The notes beneath the pieces were generated by a model. It had not been told where the DNA came from. It did no database searches and worked only from the letters and a program-made list of their open reading frames with translations. A stretch of DNA of 64,000 nt from Heligmosomoides polygyrus polygyrus (Eukaryota > Nematoda > Chromadorea > Rhabditida > Heligmosomidae), in contig OX377204.1 of the NCBI GenBank assembly GCA_947396885.1, positions 95,180,728 to 95,244,727 on the forward strand, read 5' to 3'. The stretch's first letter is position 1, and each line of letters begins with the position of its first letter. Shown here piece by piece: positions 62,101 through 64,000 of the stretch. The position numbers and the translations under genes are program-made.

Positions 62101-62230
62101 GGCTGTTCAGAGCACCTTAGCGGCGCGACGCGATGCAATGATAAGCCCGCATTTCGATGGAGCGACGCGATGAATCGATTTGGGAGTTTATCACTATGTC
62201 GCGTAGCGCCGCGATGGAGCTCTGAACGTC
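62101..62230. mobile_element. Palindromic MITE (GTTCAGAGC ends)
   Basis: GTTCAGAGCACCTTAGCGGCG is mirrored by CGCCGCGATGGAGCTCTGAAC, and GATAAGC/GTTTATC words lie inside. It lies between the phosphatase and TMEM234 exons. Confidence 0.75.
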
Positions 62231-62235
62231 TAGGC

Positions 62236-62345
62236 ATTAGTTTATACTTGCGCCGCCACGCGGCACGCACCATGATCACCATAGATATCGATTTTTCGCG
62301 CCGCCTGGTCGATATCTATGGCGCCTTTTATACTCTCGCCGCGCA
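62236..62345. mobile_element. Harbinger-like MITE, TAA family, right end lost
   Basis: GCATTAGTTTATACTTGCGCC opens it and ATAGATATCGATTTTTCGCG is the core. The right terminus is replaced by GCGCCTTTTATACTCTCGCC-type sequence. Confidence 0.7.
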
Positions 62346-62480
62346 GCGAGTTCGGGACGCGGCGCGGCCAGTCGCGCCGCGTCCCGAACAACCGCTGCGC
62401 GATTGTAGTTAGAAAGGGGAGCGTCAGCGACGCGCGGCGACCAACTTCTACGTACTACGTTCCATGCGCCATAAAGGACG

Positions 62481-62639
62481 ATGGAAGAGACGGTCCATGA
62501 GTCATTGAAGAACCAAAACAGAAAGAACTCGTCTGGCCGATCAGCGGAATGCATCTGGCTAATGTTAGTGGTGGGATTCCTGTGGGGAGCGACGAATCCT
62601 CTCTTAAAGCTGGGGTCGAAGTCGTCTGCTCAACCTACG
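62481..62639 (+). CDS. TMEM234-like membrane protein, first exon
   Basis: From ATG at 62481 the frame reads MEETVHESLKNQNRKNSS, then ECIWLMLVVGFLWGATNPLL and KLGSKSS. The hydrophobic segment followed by L-W-G-A-T-N-P-L-L-K matches the N-terminus of the TMEM234 family (L-W-G-G-T-Q-P-L-L-K in vertebrates), small four-helix proteins related to EamA transporters. The residues before it are longer than in the vertebrate protein, so the true start could be the Met at about 62562. Two donor sites are possible (GTTGAA at 62640 or GTATTG at 62656). The remaining helices are not seen before 64000. Confidence 0.65.
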
Positions 62640-62879
62640 GTTGAAATTGGGTGTGGTATTGATTCGAGTCCCCTGCAATGCAAATGGCACTAAACGACTC
62701 TTTATTTTGCAAATGTGCAGGTTCAAAAGTAAAATTGCTGGAAGGTATTCATTGTCGAGAATCGCTCAGAATTCTCTCTCGTATTGCCATTCCGTGGTCA
62801 TTGTTCACTGAACATATCTTTAGCGTAGTAGGCAAAACTTCGTAAATGTCTACAGATCTCCATCCCCTTCCTAAGTTAC

Positions 62880-63045
62880 GAAAGGTACGGGTGACTAAGG
62901 TAATGGTCACCGAAAACGGATGTCAGATTCGTGTTCAGCACCCTAAATAACCCCACCCCCCCCCCCTGGAGAAGTTTGGTCAAAAACCTTTTCGACCTCT
63001 CATCGACCTCTGGAGTCCTGAAAGTGTAATAGTGCCATAATTTTG
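62880..63045. repeat. Fragment of the 38.5-39.9 kb repeat
   Basis: GGTGACTAAGG, GGATGTCAGATTCGTG, AAATAACCCC, an 11-base C run and CTTTTCGACCTCTCATCGACC occur in the same order as at the right end of that palindrome. Confidence 0.75.
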
Positions 63046-63249
63046 CTAACCTTTTTTGTTTTGTTAGTTGAGGAGCCAAAACAAGGAGGACATAGCAAAA
63101 TGATTCATCTCGGTGGTGAATCTCCCACTCCACATCGAGTCTGCCGCAGCTGATCGCGCCGCGCCGCGTCCTTCCCTCCAGCGGCGCGATTCGCCGAATA
63201 CCGTAACCCAAAATTCCGTCAAGTGTGGTGTTTTGAGGCGGCGGAGTAT

Positions 63250-63396
63250 GAATGCGATGCGGCGCCGCAGCGCGGCGCGAATAATCGATAGCTATGCCAA
63301 CCATCACGCCGCGCCGCGCGGCGGCGCGAGTATAAAAGGCGCCTATCCCGACCACCGTGCCGCGCCGCGCAGCGGCGTAAGTGTAAACTATGGCTA
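63250..63396. mobile_element. GC-rich Harbinger-like MITEs, partly duplicated
   Basis: AATAATCGATAGCTATGCC and CGCGGCGGCGCGAGTATAAA lead into a second right end CGCAGCGGCGTAAGTGTAAAC. Two copies appear to overlap or be nested. Confidence 0.65.
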
Positions 63397-63539
63397 GCAG
63401 AAGCAACATTCGCGATGGAACGACCGCACGTACGAAGGAACGGCGTGAAATGCGGGGCGCCATTTTAAATATTCTGTGATTGCACAACCTACGACGCCCA
63501 AAAAGATTACAATGTGGAAACTGTGCCCGTTTGACAATC

Positions 63540-63745
63540 ACTTCTATCTATCCACTGCACCCGAGCCGCTTGCCGGCAGGCGGCGTACAAGAGACCACCT
63601 GCGCACAGTTTCCGCAATGCATCGGTAATTCGGCGCGTGCAGTAGAGACTTATTCAGATCTAACCATCTCCTGCCGATGGAGTCGCGGGTTGATGTGCAG
63701 GTTTGCTGGATACCGCACCGTGGGGCTGCTGCCGTTGCATAGTGG
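63540..63745 (-). mobile_element. tRNA-derived SINE family F, copy 2
   Basis: The - strand has GGGTGCAGTGGATAG near 63550-63565. It shares GCCGCTTGCCGGCAG/GGCGTACAAGAGAC and GCAATGCATCGG words with copy 1 at 61220-61330. Confidence 0.5.
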
Positions 63746-64000
63746 ATCACTTCGGCGTCCACGTGGAAATTCGATGCGCACGAAAAACCCGAAGAGCGCA
63801 GAATCCAGCTGCAGACCCCCCCCCCCCGTTGGGCGACGAAAGCAATTTCCACACGAGCCGCTTGTAAGCACGACACCCTGCAACCCCTTGCGCCCTCATC
63901 ACAAAAACTAACTCGAGTGACAATGGCTTGAGTGATGTGCAGGTTTGAGGATACTGTAGCAGGCGTGAGCAGATTCACTACAGCAGGTGGTTAGTTCTAA

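Noticed and set aside
1..64000. Telomere or spliced-leader gene
   Set aside because: I saw no TTAGGC array and no convincing SL RNA gene.

Overview
This window is eukaryotic, repeat-dominated DNA that looks like a nematode, most probably a clade V / strongylid (hookworm-like) species. The evidence is: several introns of 52-83 nt with TTTCAG-type acceptors; an astacin (NAS-type) metalloprotease; a compact PP1-like phosphatase; an RTE retrotransposon and Penelope-like elements (PLEs) with GIY-YIG domains of the kind I know from strongylid genomes; and many mariner relics. The species assignment is inference from recognised families, not from a search.

Genes. (1) The 3' end of a tyrosine kinase lies on + at 3145-3748. 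(2) A complete astacin gene lies on - at 15662-23949; two of its introns (3.1 and 3.9 kb) are packed with hairpin repeats. (3) The start of an unrecognised gene lies on - at about 28068-28470, cut short by a fold-back transposon. (4) The last two exons of an unrecognised gene lie on + at 34388-35744. (5) A small terminal exon pair lies on - at 40747-40902. (6) Four phase-compatible exons of a helical-repeat (PPR/LRPPRC-like) gene lie on - between 50416 and 57739. (7) The first four exons of a PP1-like Ser/Thr phosphatase lie on + at 60049-60701. (8) The first exon of a TMEM234-like membrane protein lies on + at 62481. The rest of the last two genes is not visible before the window ends.

Mobile DNA fills nearly everything else. 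There are three mariner elements plus a further fragment; one of the three is split by a PLE. There is an RTE copy, a separate RTE 3' end, several tRNA-derived SINE families, and at least four MITE families. A very large number of long inverted repeats (0.3 to 4.1 kb) is present. Two MITE families can be dated and typed inside the window, because the element they hit is also present without the insertion: one duplicates TAA, the other CTG/CAG.

Layout: 0-1.8 kb mariner; 1.9-3.1 TIR element; 3.1-3.9 kinase end; 4-7.4 palindromes and a mariner; 8-15.4 MITE and tandem repeats; 15.6-24 astacin; 24.4-29 SINEs and fold-backs; 29.0-33.1 giant palindrome; 33-34.1 degenerate repeats; 34.4-35.7 gene 4; 36.5-43.7 palindromes, two with tRNA-like arms; 43.8-50.3 PLE and mariner complex; 50.4-57.8 PPR-like gene with repeat-filled introns; 58.4-59.9 RTE; 60-62.7 phosphatase and TMEM234 starts; 63-64 GC-rich MITEs and SINE.

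The least explained signal is a 9-base word, GCGCCATGC, found exactly at least 13 times and in many near-matches. It includes a quasi-regular array in the first large astacin intron.
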